From an uncultured Clostridia bacterium (GTDB taxonomy: Bacteria; Bacillota; Clostridia; TANB77; CAG-508): a DNA stretch of 57,322 nt. Of the stretch, positions 9,648 through 19,909 are shown one piece after another. The first letter of the stretch is position 1, and the number at the start of each line of letters is the position of its first letter. The stretch covers positions 1 through 57,322 of the forward strand of contig CALXJJ010000009.1 of NCBI GenBank assembly GCA_944388605.1, read 5' to 3'. Under the pieces are notes generated by a model, which saw only the letters and a program-made list of their open reading frames with translations, did not search any database and had not been told where the DNA came from. The position numbers and the translations under genes are program-made.

Positions 9648-10301
9648 TTAACTTATTCTAACAATTCGAACACTAACATAACTATCATCTGAAGAAACAT
9701 ATAATTTTATATCATATCCAGTATCATTTCTAAATTTTAAGTCCATTGAACCATAGGAAATTGCAGCATCATGGTCTTTCTCAACATAGGCAACAGGTTT
9801 CCCATGAGGATGTCTTTCAGTTACTACTAGTCCGCTTGTTTGTAATACAGCATTATAAATTGTAGAACTAACTTGACAATTACCTCCACCTAATCCTTGT
9901 TTTTTTTCACCATTAATAATTACATCAGCTTCTTGATAACCTTTAGAAGTTGTAGACTTACCAACTATTGAATTAAAAGAAAAACTTTCACCTGCATGAA
10001 TTGTTGTACCATTTATTGTATTACAAGTTATTCTAATATTATTTAAACGTGAATCTGTTCTAGATAAAAGCTTAGTAGAAAATTCGGATAAATTTGTTTC
10101 TACAGGTTCTTTAGGAATAGATTGTTCAATTTGATTTTGCTTACTTTCAATAATATTTGTGCCATTTTCTTTAGAAATGTTTATTTCTGCTGTAGCTCTC
10201 ATAGAACCAATATTTTCTGAATCTATATTTTCTTCTGTATTATTACTACATCCTGTAAGTATAAGTAAAGATGCGATTATTAAAATAATTATTTTAAACA
10301 T
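9648..10301 (-). CDS. VanW-family lipoprotein
   Basis: A 217-residue protein. The signal sequence ends in the lipobox LTGC with C18 as the lipidated residue, then a short Ser/Asn/Glu linker (19-60). A VanW domain follows: LSEFSTKL at the start, GESFSFNSIVG, the glycine-rich GLGGGNCQVSSTIYNAVL signature, and RHPHGKPVAYVE. VanW was named from vancomycin-resistance clusters but its activity is unknown, and homologues are common exported proteins in Clostridia. There is no van operon here. The ATG follows TGGAGGAATG. Probably a membrane-anchored envelope protein. Confidence 0.87.
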   Translation of the reverse strand: MFKIIILIIASLLILTGCSNNTEENIDSENIGSMRATAEINISKENGTNIIESKQNQIEQSIPKEPVETNLSEFSTKLLSRTDSRLNNIRITCNTINGTTIHAGESFSFNSIVGKSTTSKGYQEADVIINGEKKQGLGGGNCQVSSTIYNAVLQTSGLVVTERHPHGKPVAYVEKDHDAAISYGSMDLKFRNDTGYDIKLYVSSDDSYVSVRIVRIS

Positions 10302-10428
10302 AATAAAAACATTCCTCCATTATTATAATGTATTGTTAGTATGTGTAAAAAAATTAAAAATATACAAAATATTAATTTGTGATAAAAAATTTGTAACATA
10401 AATGTAATATTATTTTTTTTGATTTTAA

Positions 10429-10457
10429 TTGACGTAAATTTACAAAAATGATATACT
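10429..10457 (+). promoter_or_regulatory. Sigma-A type promoter of the glucosaminidase gene
   Basis: TTGACG (10429-10434), 17-bp spacer, TATACT (10452-10457). It lies 39 bp before the ATG at 10497, with GAGAGGAAAAACTT as the ribosome binding site. Confidence 0.75.
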
Positions 10458-10496
10458 AACTGTTAGAAAAAAATAGAAAAAAGAGAGGAAAAACTT

Positions 10497-12464
10497 ATGA
10501 AAAAATATATGTCATTAATTTTAGCATTAACAATAGTATTTTATTTTCTAATTTTTTATTCACAAAGTTATGCAACTCAATCAAGAGAACCTCAATCAAG
10601 TAAACTTGATAATTACCCAGGATACTCACAATTAATAAATAATTTAAAACAAGCACATCCAAATTGGAATTTTACAATATTGTATACAGGCTTAGATTGG
10701 AGCCAAGTTATAAAAAATGAAACAGTTGCACTTCATGGAAAAAATTTAGTTGAATCAAATAAAGGAAGTGACTGGATTTGCTCAACATGTGGAGATACTC
10801 CATATGATGGGAGATGGAGATGTGCTTCTGAAGCAGCAGTTTCATATTATATGGATCCAAGGAATTCACTAAATGAAGATTATGTATTTCAATTTGAAAA
10901 TTTAAGCTATAATCCAGACATTCAAACAAGAGCTGGTGTAGAGACAATACTTGCACCTTGTAATTATATGCAAGGAACTATAACATATGTAGACATAAAT
11001 GGTAATACACAAACTATAGGAAAAACGTATATAGATGTAATAATGGAAGCAGCTGCTGAATATAATGTTAGTCCATATCACTTAGCATCAAGAATTAGAC
11101 AAGAAATAGGAACAGGTAATGGTTCTGTAATTGTAAGTGGTACATATAATGGTTATACAGGATATTATAATTATTATAATATCGGAGCAACTGGAGCAAA
11201 TCAGATAGCAAGTGGTCTAGAGTATGCAAAATCAAAAACATGGACAGACCCAGAAAAGGCTATAAAAGGAGGAGCCTCTTTTTTAGCAAGTGGATATATT
11301 TCAACAGGTCAAGATACATTATATTTACAAAAATTCGATGTAGATGATTCAGATGGGTCTTTATATTCATATCAATATATGCAAAATGTATCTGCTTCAA
11401 AGACAGAAGGAAATTCAGTAAAATTAGCATATGAAACAATGGGAATGTTAAATGGAAGTATAAATTTTGTAGTACCAGTATATGAAAATATGCCTCAAGA
11501 AGCATGTAGAATACCAGGAACAAATAATATAGTAACACAAAACGTACAAATAAATGGTATGCAAGTTCGTATAAGAGAAGGAAAGGGTACAAATTATGCA
11601 GAAATTGCAACTTTAAATACAGGAGATAAATTGCTAAGAATTGAAATTGCTAATAATATTGAAAATGGATATTATTGGGATAAGGTTGTTTTACCAGACG
11701 GAAGAAAAGGATATGTAGCAAGGGATTATTTGCAAAAGATAGATGATATAACAACTTGTAATGAAAGTGTTATCGCAACAACAGGTGTATATTTAAGAAA
11801 TGGACCAGGAACTAATAATACAACAACAATAATGTTACTTGTACAAAATCAAAAACTTACAAGAATTACTCATGAAGAATATGATGTAGATGGATACAAA
11901 TGGGATAGAGTAAAATTATCAGATGGAACACAAGGATATGTAGCTACAAATTATTTGCAATTAGCAAGTGATAATACTGGAAACGCAGGAGAAAACACTG
12001 GAAATGAAGGTGAAGCTACAAATGAAACTATAAGGGTTATATGTCCATCAGGTCTTTGGGTAAGAAATGATGCAGGTACAGATAAAAGCAGATTAACATA
12101 CTTAGATACTGGTGACACTGCTACAAGAATTGCCAAAAATGTATCTAATGTAAATGGATATATTTGGGATAAAATAATAACTAATGATGGTATAACAGGA
12201 TATATAGCAAGAGGAGATTCTTCAGGTGATTATATAGAAGTTGTTTCAACTCCAAATGTAAATCCACCAGTAGACTCAAAAGATAAAGGTGACTTGGATT
12301 TAAATGGTATTGTAGATGTTGTAGATATGTTATATATGCAAAAACAATTAATAGGAAGTATATCTTTAAAGGATCAAGCTTGGATAAATGCTGATATGGA
12401 TAATAATGGTATTGTAGATGTTGTAGATATGTTATATATGCAACAAAAATTAATATCAACATAA
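10497..12464 (+). CDS. Secreted N-acetylglucosaminidase with three SH3 domains and a dockerin-like C-terminus
   Basis: A 655-residue exported protein. Signal peptide to about residue 26; a glucosaminidase catalytic region (about 38-330) with the candidate catalytic glutamate E203 in SRIRQEIGTG; three bacterial SH3 domains (near 345-415, 424-490 and 507-575; e.g. VRIREGKGTNYAEIATL, VYLRNGPGTNN); and two duplicated 22-24-residue calcium-loop repeats at about 594-655 (DLDLNGIVDVVDMLYMQ and DMDNNGIVDVVDMLYMQ), the layout of type I dockerin. It should cut GlcNAc-MurNAc bonds at the wall. A dockerin would let it bind a cohesin, but none is seen here. CSTCGD near residue 95 could be a metal site or disulfide. 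Confidence 0.88.
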   Translation: MKKYMSLILALTIVFYFLIFYSQSYATQSREPQSSKLDNYPGYSQLINNLKQAHPNWNFTILYTGLDWSQVIKNETVALHGKNLVESNKGSDWICSTCGDTPYDGRWRCASEAAVSYYMDPRNSLNEDYVFQFENLSYNPDIQTRAGVETILAPCNYMQGTITYVDINGNTQTIGKTYIDVIMEAAAEYNVSPYHLASRIRQEIGTGNGSVIVSGTYNGYTGYYNYYNIGATGANQIASGLEYAKSKTWTDPEKAIKGGASFLASGYISTGQDTLYLQKFDVDDSDGSLYSYQYMQNVSASKTEGNSVKLAYETMGMLNGSINFVVPVYENMPQEACRIPGTNNIVTQNVQINGMQVRIREGKGTNYAEIATLNTGDKLLRIEIANNIENGYYWDKVVLPDGRKGYVARDYLQKIDDITTCNESVIATTGVYLRNGPGTNNTTTIMLLVQNQKLTRITHEEYDVDGYKWDRVKLSDGTQGYVATNYLQLASDNTGNAGENTGNEGEATNETIRVICPSGLWVRNDAGTDKSRLTYLDTGDTATRIAKNVSNVNGYIWDKIITNDGITGYIARGDSSGDYIEVVSTPNVNPPVDSKDKGDLDLNGIVDVVDMLYMQKQLIGSISLKDQAWINADMDNNGIVDVVDMLYMQQKLIST

Positions 12465-12607
12465 ATTACTAAATGTAAATTACTAATATTCTCAAAATAT
12501 AGGAAATTTGAGATAGATAATTTTAATCTCTAGCATTCTTACGAATTTAATAGAGGTTATTAAATAAAATTTTTAATGGAGCTAAATTTGCTCGAACGGA
12601 GGTTAAG

Positions 12608-14209
12608 ATGAAGAGACAAATAAAATATGTTTTAGGAATAATTGTATTTATAACTTTTATGATCATATTTTCAGATAAAGTAGATGCATCAAGTGCTAGT
12701 ATAAGTACTTCAGTATCAGACAAAACAGTAACAGTAAATATTAGTGTGAATGAAACTGCAGCTTGGAATTTAAAAGTTACATCAAATATGAATTTGATAA
12801 GTGGAGAAACTGCATTTGCAGCAGCTTCTTCAGATGCAAAGAATACATCAAAAGTAGTTGCTACATTAAAATATCAAGCACCGGAATATGGAACTTATAA
12901 TGTATCTTTAGCAGGCGAAATTACAGATGAAAATGCTAATAAGTCTACTGTTTCAGAAACAAAGAGTGTTAGTGTAGTATCAAATAATTCAAGTAGTGAA
13001 GGTAGCAATAATAACAATAGCAGTAGTGGAAATAATAATTCGAGTAGTTCATCACAAGAGACTCCAAAAGCTACTTATACAGAAGTAAATGAAACAGTAT
13101 ATGCCACGGGTAGTGTTAATGTAAGAAGTTCAGCTAGTACAAGTGCAAGTATAATAGGTAGTTTATCTGTAGGTCAAGAAATAACAAGAATAGGTAGAGG
13201 TAGTAATGGCTGGAGTAGAGTAAAATACAATGGTCAAACAGCATATGTTAGTAGTAATTATTTAACTACAGAGAAAATGGAAAGCAACGCATATTTAAGT
13301 AGTTTATCAATAGAAGGATTTGAAATTTCACCAGAATTTAGTAAAGATGTAATGTCATATTTTGCAAATGTTGGAATAGATGTAGAAAATATTAAAATAA
13401 ATGCAATAGCTGAAAATGATAGTGATATAGTAACAATAGCAGGAAACGAAGGGCTAAAAGAAGGAAAGAATATCGTAACAATAAATGTAAAAACAGAAGA
13501 AGGAGTAGAGAATAATTATACAATTGAAGTTACAAAAGGTGAAAATTTAGAAGATAAATTAGGTTTGAAAAACATAACAATAGAAGGATATGAATTAACA
13601 CCAAACTTTTCAATAGATGTATATGAATATACAATAAACATAGGAACAGATATTAATAAATTAAATATAGAAACAGAATTAAATTTAGAAGGAAGTACAG
13701 TAGAAATTGTAGGAAATGAAGAATTAGAAGATGGCAGTATTATAACAATAATAGTAAAGTCAGCAAATGGAGAAGAAACAGCTACATATCAAATAAAAAT
13801 AAAAAAAGGTGAAAATGTTGTTGGTAAAAATTTAAGATCACTTTCAGCACAAAAGCAAAAAGAATTCTTAGAAGCATTAACAAAAGTATATTTTGTCTCA
13901 GCAGTAGTTACTACAATTTTTGTAATAATAACTATTATATTATTAATATTTAGGTATAATACAACAAAACAAGAAGATGAAGAATATTATAATGGATATA
14001 ATAATACAGATGACGATTATAAAGACAATTATTTAAATCAAATATATAATGAAAATATAAATAATAAACAAGAAAATAATTACAATGATTTAAGCAGTAC
14101 TGAATATGATAGAGATTATAATAATAATTATAGCAATGATAATATATTTAAAGATAACAATGATAACCAGAATGATGATGATAGACCAAGACGAGGGAAA
14201 CATTTTTAG
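12608..14209 (+). CDS. Membrane-anchored SH3 / cadherin-like beta-sandwich protein
   Basis: A 533-residue surface protein. Signal peptide (1 to about 27); a beta domain (about 28-125); a Ser/Asn-rich flexible linker (about 126-150); one SH3 domain (about 160-222; VNVRSSASTSASIIGSL); two tandem cadherin-like beta-sandwich repeats (about 230-312 and 318-405) sharing LxxLxIEGxExxPxFSxDVxxY and closing with Y-TIEVTKGEN or YQIKIKKGEN; a TM segment (about 427-450); and an Asn/Asp/Tyr-rich cytosolic tail. The ATG follows CGGAGGTTAAG. Probably an envelope scaffold or wall-sensing protein. No catalytic motif is visible. Confidence 0.8.
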   Translation: MKRQIKYVLGIIVFITFMIIFSDKVDASSASISTSVSDKTVTVNISVNETAAWNLKVTSNMNLISGETAFAAASSDAKNTSKVVATLKYQAPEYGTYNVSLAGEITDENANKSTVSETKSVSVVSNNSSSEGSNNNNSSSGNNNSSSSSQETPKATYTEVNETVYATGSVNVRSSASTSASIIGSLSVGQEITRIGRGSNGWSRVKYNGQTAYVSSNYLTTEKMESNAYLSSLSIEGFEISPEFSKDVMSYFANVGIDVENIKINAIAENDSDIVTIAGNEGLKEGKNIVTINVKTEEGVENNYTIEVTKGENLEDKLGLKNITIEGYELTPNFSIDVYEYTINIGTDINKLNIETELNLEGSTVEIVGNEELEDGSIITIIVKSANGEETATYQIKIKKGENVVGKNLRSLSAQKQKEFLEALTKVYFVSAVVTTIFVIITIILLIFRYNTTKQEDEEYYNGYNNTDDDYKDNYLNQIYNENINNKQENNYNDLSSTEYDRDYNNNYSNDNIFKDNNDNQNDDDRPRRGKHF

Positions 14210-14245
14210 AATATAAATAAAAAGTTTTAGAAAGTGAAATCATAA

Positions 14246-14290
14246 TAACAAGAAATAAGAAAAATCTTTGATTTTTCTTATTTCTTGTTA
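14246..14290. terminator. Strong bidirectional terminator
   Basis: A 20-bp perfect stem: arms at 14246-14265 and 14271-14290 (TAACAAGAAATAAG... paired with ...CTTATTTCTTGTTA) around a 5-nt loop. It sits between convergent genes and includes the stop of the minus-strand one. Confidence 0.85.
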
Positions 14291-14799
14291 TTAGTTAGTT
14301 TAAAAATACTTAAATTATTAGTTGATATAGGATTGTAATCACTTATAAAATTTCTTTTTATAGAATTCAAAACACCGCCATGTGTTATTACAAGTATATT
14401 TTCATTGTTATGATATTTTTTAAATATTTCGTTTACAAATGATGAAACTCTTTTGTCAATTTCATTATTAGATTCTGCTCCAAGGATAGAGCCATTATTA
14501 TATAATTCAGTTATTTGTTTTTTTGTATAAATTTTTTTCATTCCTTCTAATATTCCAAAACTTCTTTCTATAATTCTATTATCATAAATAGGTTCACAAT
14601 TAGGTAAAATAGCTTTTAATGTTTGTTTAGTCCTTTTTAAAGGAGAGCAATAAACTACATCAAAATTAATATTTAGTGTAGTTCCTAGTAATTTAGCATC
14701 TTCTATTCCTTTAGAAGTTAAATTACAATCTATTCTTCCTGTAAGGAGTCCAGCCTTATTATATTCTGACTCAGCATGTCTGATAAATATAATATCCAA
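14278..14799 (-). CDS. Histidine phosphatase (phosphoglycerate-mutase-like) family protein
   Basis: A 173-residue protein with the catalytic RHAE motif at the N-terminus (R7, H8; DIIFIRHAESEYN), the LTxxG segment, YCSPLKRTKQT, an ERSFGILEG loop and the second histidine in VITHGG. These are the phosphate-pocket residues of the branch that includes broad-specificity phosphatases and cobalamin-pathway CobC. The length (about 170) fits phosphatases rather than dPGM (about 230-250), and an iPGM (gpmI) is present in this window, so a glycolytic role is unlikely. The start follows AGAGGTGGTATTAA. The substrate is unknown. Confidence 0.85.
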   Translation of the reverse strand: MDIIFIRHAESEYNKAGLLTGRIDCNLTSKGIEDAKLLGTTLNINFDVVYCSPLKRTKQTLKAILPNCEPIYDNRIIERSFGILEGMKKIYTKKQITELYNNGSILGAESNNEIDKRVSSFVNEIFKKYHNNENILVITHGGVLNSIKRNFISDYNPISTNNLSIFKLTNNKK

Positions 14800-14935
14800 T
14801 TTAATACCACCTCTATAAATAATTATAACATTGTAAGTTCAAATAAATATATATTTTTTGTTAAATTATTGAAAAAAATAAGATGATTTGTTAAAATTGA
14901 AATAAAATTATTGATAGAGAAAAGAAGGAATTTTT

Positions 14936-17900
14936 ATGAAATGGACAAGTGAACAAGAGCAAGCAATTATGGAAAAAGGTTCAAATATTTTAGTAGCTGC
15001 AGCAGCAGGAAGTGGAAAAACCGCTGTTTTAGTTGAAAGAATAATAAATAAAATTATAAAAGATCATATAGATATAGATAAAATATTAGTTGTTACATTT
15101 ACAAATGCAGCTGCTAGTGAAATGAGAGAAAGAATTTTGGATGCAATATACAAGAAATTAGATAAAGAACCGAATAATGAAGAATTGCAAAGACAGATAT
15201 TTTTGTTAAATAAATCAAGCATTTGCACAATACATTCTTTTTGTTTAGATGTTATACATAATAATTTTTTTGAATTAGATATACCATCAAATTTTAGAAT
15301 AGCAGATACTACAGAAATTGAATTGTTAAAACAAGAAGTATTAGAGGATTTGTTTGAAGAAAAGTATAATAATAATGATAGTGATTTTCTAAAATTAATA
15401 GAAACATATACTAGTTATAGTGGAGATGAACCACTTAAAGAGTCATGCTTAGAAATATATGAGTATATTCAAAGTAGTCCATTTCCAAATGATTGGTTAG
15501 AAGAAAAGGTTGAAATGTTTGCAAAAAAGGAAAATGATGATTTTGCAAAATCTACATGGGGGAAAATATTAATAAATAAATTTGCTAAACAGATAGAAAA
15601 TGAAATTATTATGTTAGAAAATGTAAGAATGAAACTACAAAGGGAGAGTAATTTAGATAAATTTATAAAAGTGATAAGAAAAGATATAGATATGTTAGAA
15701 GAAATAAGGATAGCGACAAAAAAATCTTGGAATGATGCATATAATGTAGCTATGAAATTAGAATTTGACAAATGGCCAGTAGACAGAAAAATCGTCTCAG
15801 ATACTAAGGAACAAGCAAAAAAAATAAGAGATATAATGAAAAAAAATATAAAAAAAATAATAGATGAAATGTTTTCATATAATTCTGAAGAAGCATATGA
15901 AAGTATATATGAAATGTATGAAATTTTAAAAATTATGAAAAACTTAATAATTGATTTTAAAAATAAATTTTCTAAATCTAAAAAAGAAAGAAATATAATT
16001 GATTTTAATGATATTGAGCATATGGCATTAGAGATATTAGTAAAAAAAGATGGTAAACAAATAATACCTACAGAAGTTTGTAAAAAATACCAAGAAAAAT
16101 TTGAGGAAATTGCAATAGATGAATATCAAGATAGTAATTTAGTTCAAGAATATATATTAAATAGTATATCAAGAAATAACAATATTTTTATGGTAGGTGA
16201 TGTAAAACAAAGTATTTATAGATTTAGACAAGCTAGACCAGAACTTTTTTTAGAAAAATATAATAAATATAAACAAAAAAATGAAAAAGAAGAAAGTGAA
16301 AATTTAAAAATTAAATTATTTAAAAATTTCAGAAGCAGAAAAACTATATTAGATATAACTAATTTAATATTTGAAAACATAATGAGTAAAGAATTTGGAG
16401 ATATTGACTACAATGAACAAGAATATTTGAATTATGGAGCAAATTATGCAGAAGGAAAAGAAGAACCAAAAACCAAAATATATATGCTTGATATGCAAGA
16501 TGGAGATGAATTAGAAGAAGAAAGTGAAGATAAATTTATTGAGAAAGAAGAAATAGAAGCTAAGTTTGTAGCAAAAAAAATAAGGGAAATAGTAGACAGT
16601 AAAGAATTGGTTTGGGATAAAAAACAAAACAAATATAGAGAGGTTATGTATAAAGATATAGTAGTATTATTGCGTTCAACGTCAGTACTTGCACCAATAT
16701 ATGAAAAAGAAATAATGTCACTTAATATACCAGTATTTAGCGATACATCATCACAGTATTTAGATTCAATAGAAATAAGTACAATAATGAGCTTACTTAA
16801 AATTATAGATAATCCAATGCAAGATATACCACTTGTAACCGTATTAAGAAGTCCAATATTTAATTTTTCAGATAATGAATTAGTAGAAATAAGATTATGT
16901 GACAAAAAAAGTCAATTTTATGTAGCTTTAAGAAAATCACTTGTTCAAGTAAATGATAGATTAAAGTCAAAAATAGAAGATTTTTTAAATAAAATAGAAG
17001 AATTTAAACAATATGAAAAAGAAAAGCCATTAAATGAATTTATATGGAAGATATACATAGAAACTGGTTACTATGATTATGTTACATTAATGCAAAATGG
17101 GAAACAAAGAAGAGAAAACCTAAAACTATTATTTGAAAAAGCAAAACAATATGAAAAAGCTAGTTTTAAAGGTTTGTTTCATTTTATAAATTTTATAGAG
17201 AGAATGAAATTAGGTAGCCAAGATATGGGAGCTGCTAAAATAATTGGAGAAAATGAAGATGTAGTTAGGATTATGAGTATACATAAAAGCAAAGGATTAG
17301 AATTTCCAATAGTATTTTTATCAAGTACAGGTAAAAAATTTAATTTAAGAGATTTAAATGGAAAAATACTTTTACATCAAGATTTAGGTATTGGACCTGA
17401 ATATATAAATTACGAAAGAAAAATTTCTTATTCTACTATGGCAAAAGAAGCAATAAAATTAATTTCAAAAAGAGAGAGTTTATCTGAAGAGATGAGAGTA
17501 CTATATGTTGCTCTAACTAGAGCAAAGGAAAAGTTAATAATAACAGGAATTAGCAATAATGCAAAAAAAGATATAGAAAGAAAGAAAGAATTACTGAATA
17601 TTTATGGGAATGAAATACAAATAAGTTTATTGGAGGATTGTAAAAATTATTTAGATTGGATAATGTATGTACAATTAAAAGAAAATCCAGTGGAATTAAT
17701 AGATTTTTACATTCAGAACGTATCAGATATTGATATAGAAGAAAAAGAAGAAGAAAATCAAGATAAATTGAAAGAAATAGAATATAGGATGAATGGAAAA
17801 TGGAGTAAAGAAATAGCAGAAAAACTTGAATGGAAATATACAAGAAAAGGGTTAACAAATATTCCAACAAAAATGTCTGTAACTCAAATAAAGCGAATTA

Positions 17901-18490
17901 ATGAACGAAAAGAAGAAAAGGAGAAAATAGATACAGTACCTAATTTTATGAAAGAAGAAATAGAAATAACAAGTGCAAGAAAAGGTACATTAATGCATTT
18001 ATGTATACAAAAAATGGATGAAAATAAGGAATATAGCATAACAGATATAAAAGAGTTTATAAGAGACTTAGAAGAAAGATATATAATAACAAAAAAAGAA
18101 GCTATGAGTATACCAATAAAAAAATTATATGAATATACAAAAACTAAGTTATGGAAAGAATTAAAAGAAGCAAAGCAGATAAAAAAAGAAGAACCTTTTT
18201 ATATAGAAATACCAGCAAATGAAATTATGGAAATAGAAGATAATGAGAAAATACTTGTACAAGGAATAATAGATTTATATTATATTAATAAAAATGATGA
18301 GTTGATTTTAGTAGATTATAAAACTGATTATGTAAAAAGTAAAGAAGAATTAGTGAATAAATATAGGACTCAAATAAATTTATATGCTAAAGCGTTAGAA
18401 AAAGCATTAGGAAAAAAAATAGCTAAAAAAGAAATATTTTCAATATATTTAGAAGAGGAAATAGAAATAGAACAAATAGGAAAGACTTAA
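14936..18490 (+). CDS. addA: AddA helicase-nuclease subunit (RecBCD-like, AddAB)
   Basis: A 1184-residue UvrD/Rep-type helicase with a C-terminal RecB-family nuclease. Walker A is AAAAGSGKT (about 21-29), the Walker B region is IDEYQDSN (about 394-401), followed by GDVKQSIYRFR, IMSIHKSKGLEFPIVF and LYVALTRAKEKL, and the nuclease motif is LVDYKTDYV (about 1126). It processes double-strand DNA ends for recombination, normally with AddB. addB usually sits immediately upstream, but here the upstream gene is a divergent phosphatase. The ATG follows AGAAGGAATTTTT. Length and motif order fit AddA well. Confidence 0.95.
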   Translation: MKWTSEQEQAIMEKGSNILVAAAAGSGKTAVLVERIINKIIKDHIDIDKILVVTFTNAAASEMRERILDAIYKKLDKEPNNEELQRQIFLLNKSSICTIHSFCLDVIHNNFFELDIPSNFRIADTTEIELLKQEVLEDLFEEKYNNNDSDFLKLIETYTSYSGDEPLKESCLEIYEYIQSSPFPNDWLEEKVEMFAKKENDDFAKSTWGKILINKFAKQIENEIIMLENVRMKLQRESNLDKFIKVIRKDIDMLEEIRIATKKSWNDAYNVAMKLEFDKWPVDRKIVSDTKEQAKKIRDIMKKNIKKIIDEMFSYNSEEAYESIYEMYEILKIMKNLIIDFKNKFSKSKKERNIIDFNDIEHMALEILVKKDGKQIIPTEVCKKYQEKFEEIAIDEYQDSNLVQEYILNSISRNNNIFMVGDVKQSIYRFRQARPELFLEKYNKYKQKNEKEESENLKIKLFKNFRSRKTILDITNLIFENIMSKEFGDIDYNEQEYLNYGANYAEGKEEPKTKIYMLDMQDGDELEEESEDKFIEKEEIEAKFVAKKIREIVDSKELVWDKKQNKYREVMYKDIVVLLRSTSVLAPIYEKEIMSLNIPVFSDTSSQYLDSIEISTIMSLLKIIDNPMQDIPLVTVLRSPIFNFSDNELVEIRLCDKKSQFYVALRKSLVQVNDRLKSKIEDFLNKIEEFKQYEKEKPLNEFIWKIYIETGYYDYVTLMQNGKQRRENLKLLFEKAKQYEKASFKGLFHFINFIERMKLGSQDMGAAKIIGENEDVVRIMSIHKSKGLEFPIVFLSSTGKKFNLRDLNGKILLHQDLGIGPEYINYERKISYSTMAKEAIKLISKRESLSEEMRVLYVALTRAKEKLIITGISNNAKKDIERKKELLNIYGNEIQISLLEDCKNYLDWIMYVQLKENPVELIDFYIQNVSDIDIEEKEEENQDKLKEIEYRMNGKWSKEIAEKLEWKYTRKGLTNIPTKMSVTQIKRINERKEEKEKIDTVPNFMKEEIEITSARKGTLMHLCIQKMDENKEYSITDIKEFIRDLEERYIITKKEAMSIPIKKLYEYTKTKLWKELKEAKQIKKEEPFYIEIPANEIMEIEDNEKILVQGIIDLYYINKNDELILVDYKTDYVKSKEELVNKYRTQINLYAKALEKALGKKIAKKEIFSIYLEEEIEIEQIGKT

Positions 18491-18497
18491 AAAATTA

Positions 18498-18526
18498 TTG
18501 TAATACTAGAAAAAATTTAGTATAAT
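18498..18526 (+). promoter_or_regulatory. Sigma-A type promoter
   Basis: TTGTAA (18498-18503), 17-bp spacer, TATAAT (18521-18526), immediately after addA and upstream of the zincin-like gene. It makes that gene and the queA-tgt genes a separate transcription unit. Confidence 0.65.
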
Positions 18527-18589
18527 TAATGTATAGTGGTTAGAAACAAAAGAATAATACAACGAAAAATGTTTATTGAGGAGATTGCA

Positions 18590-19909
18590 ATGATAAAAAA
18601 ACTAATAAAATTTATATTTTTTGTTTTAATAATTTTTTTAGCATATATACTTTTTTCATATTTTAATTTTAATGAGTTTTCAAAGAGTGAATATATAAGA
18701 GGAAATGCTAAATTTAACAGAGATTTTTCAATAAAATATTCTAATATGAATAGTTATTATATGGAGAATATAGATTATGATGATGCAATGTTTTATAGAG
18801 ATATAAAAGTTGAACCATATACTCCATATAAAGTATCTTGTATGGTAAAAACAGAAAACATTGAGAATATTGAAGGAAAAACAATGGGAGGAGCACAAAT
18901 TGCAATAGCAGATAGTTTAGAAAGATCTGATGTTATTACTGGAACTAATGATTGGACAAAATTAGAGTTTTATTTTAATTCTAAGAATAGAGAGACTATA
19001 CAAATTGCCTTTAGATTAGGAGGAAATGCAGAATTAGTTAAAGGAAAAGCATGGTTTTCGGATTTTAAAATAGAAAAAGGACAAAATGATGATGATAATA
19101 CTTGGAATATGGTTTGTTATTTGTTTGATACAATAGAAGCACAAGCAAATGGAGAAAATGTTAAGTTTGAACTTACTGATGAAGAAAAAAACGTGCTTTC
19201 CCAAGATATGAGAAGATTTTCAGATTTATGTGTAGAAATGTCTAATAATAAAATAAATATAAATTACCAAGTGAAAGAAATAACAAAGCCAGTAACTAGC
19301 ATATCATATGATGAAGAAAATGGTTATTATGTGGATCCAAAAGATGTTTATAATATAATAAATGAAGATGTAAAAAATAATGAGTATGATCATATTTTTG
19401 TTGTTGTAAAATTAGGTGACTTGAATACAAATAAAACTACGAAAGATTGGATAGGATTAGGTTCAATGGATTATTTGGGTATAGGTTTTTCTAATATAAG
19501 AGTACCTAGTGAAGATTATAGTTATAATTATGAGTATAATCCAAGTATAAACACATTCCCAGAAGAAGTATTTTTACATGAATTTTTACATACTTTAGAA
19601 AGAAATGCAGAGGAATATGGATATGATTATATTGCATTACATGATCACGAAAAATATGGATATAAAAGAGATAGATTAGATAGTTTAAGATTATGGTATG
19701 ATGATTATATGAATAAACAAATAGAAACAGAAAAAGGTAAGATTGGATTAGATTCAAGAGCATATAAAACAAAACCAGTGCATGATAGTAATTTTGAATA
19801 TTCAACACAATTAGACGAATTAAGTGAACCAAATAACGTGATAGAAGAATTTATAATAGTATTTAATAGAATAAAAGATATAATTAGTGGAAAAGAGGTA
19901 ATAAATTGA
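18590..19909 (+). CDS. Membrane-anchored protein with a zincin-like HExxH motif
   Basis: A 439-residue protein. One N-terminal TM (about 5-25), an extracytoplasmic beta-rich segment (about 40-170) resembling a jelly-roll carbohydrate-binding fold (e.g. [28 protein letters not shown]), then a C-terminal domain with HEFLHTLE (about residue 330), which fits the HExxH zinc signature of metallopeptidases. A downstream H/D/E-rich region (LHDHEKYGY) could supply the third ligand. I do not recognise a named family. The ATG at 18590 follows TGAGGAGATTGCA and is preferred over an open GTG at 18536. Its TGA overlaps the queA TTG start, so the two are coupled. Confidence 0.65.
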   Translation: MIKKLIKFIFFVLIIFLAYILFSYFNFNEFSKSEYIRGNAKFNRDFSIKYSNMNSYYMENIDYDDAMFYRDIKVEPYTPYKVSCMVKTENIENIEGKTMGGAQIAIADSLERSDVITGTNDWTKLEFYFNSKNRETIQIAFRLGGNAELVKGKAWFSDFKIEKGQNDDDNTWNMVCYLFDTIEAQANGENVKFELTDEEKNVLSQDMRRFSDLCVEMSNNKININYQVKEITKPVTSISYDEENGYYVDPKDVYNIINEDVKNNEYDHIFVVVKLGDLNTNKTTKDWIGLGSMDYLGIGFSNIRVPSEDYSYNYEYNPSINTFPEEVFLHEFLHTLERNAEEYGYDYIALHDHEKYGYKRDRLDSLRLWYDDYMNKQIETEKGKIGLDSRAYKTKPVHDSNFEYSTQLDELSEPNNVIEEFIIVFNRIKDIISGKEVIN

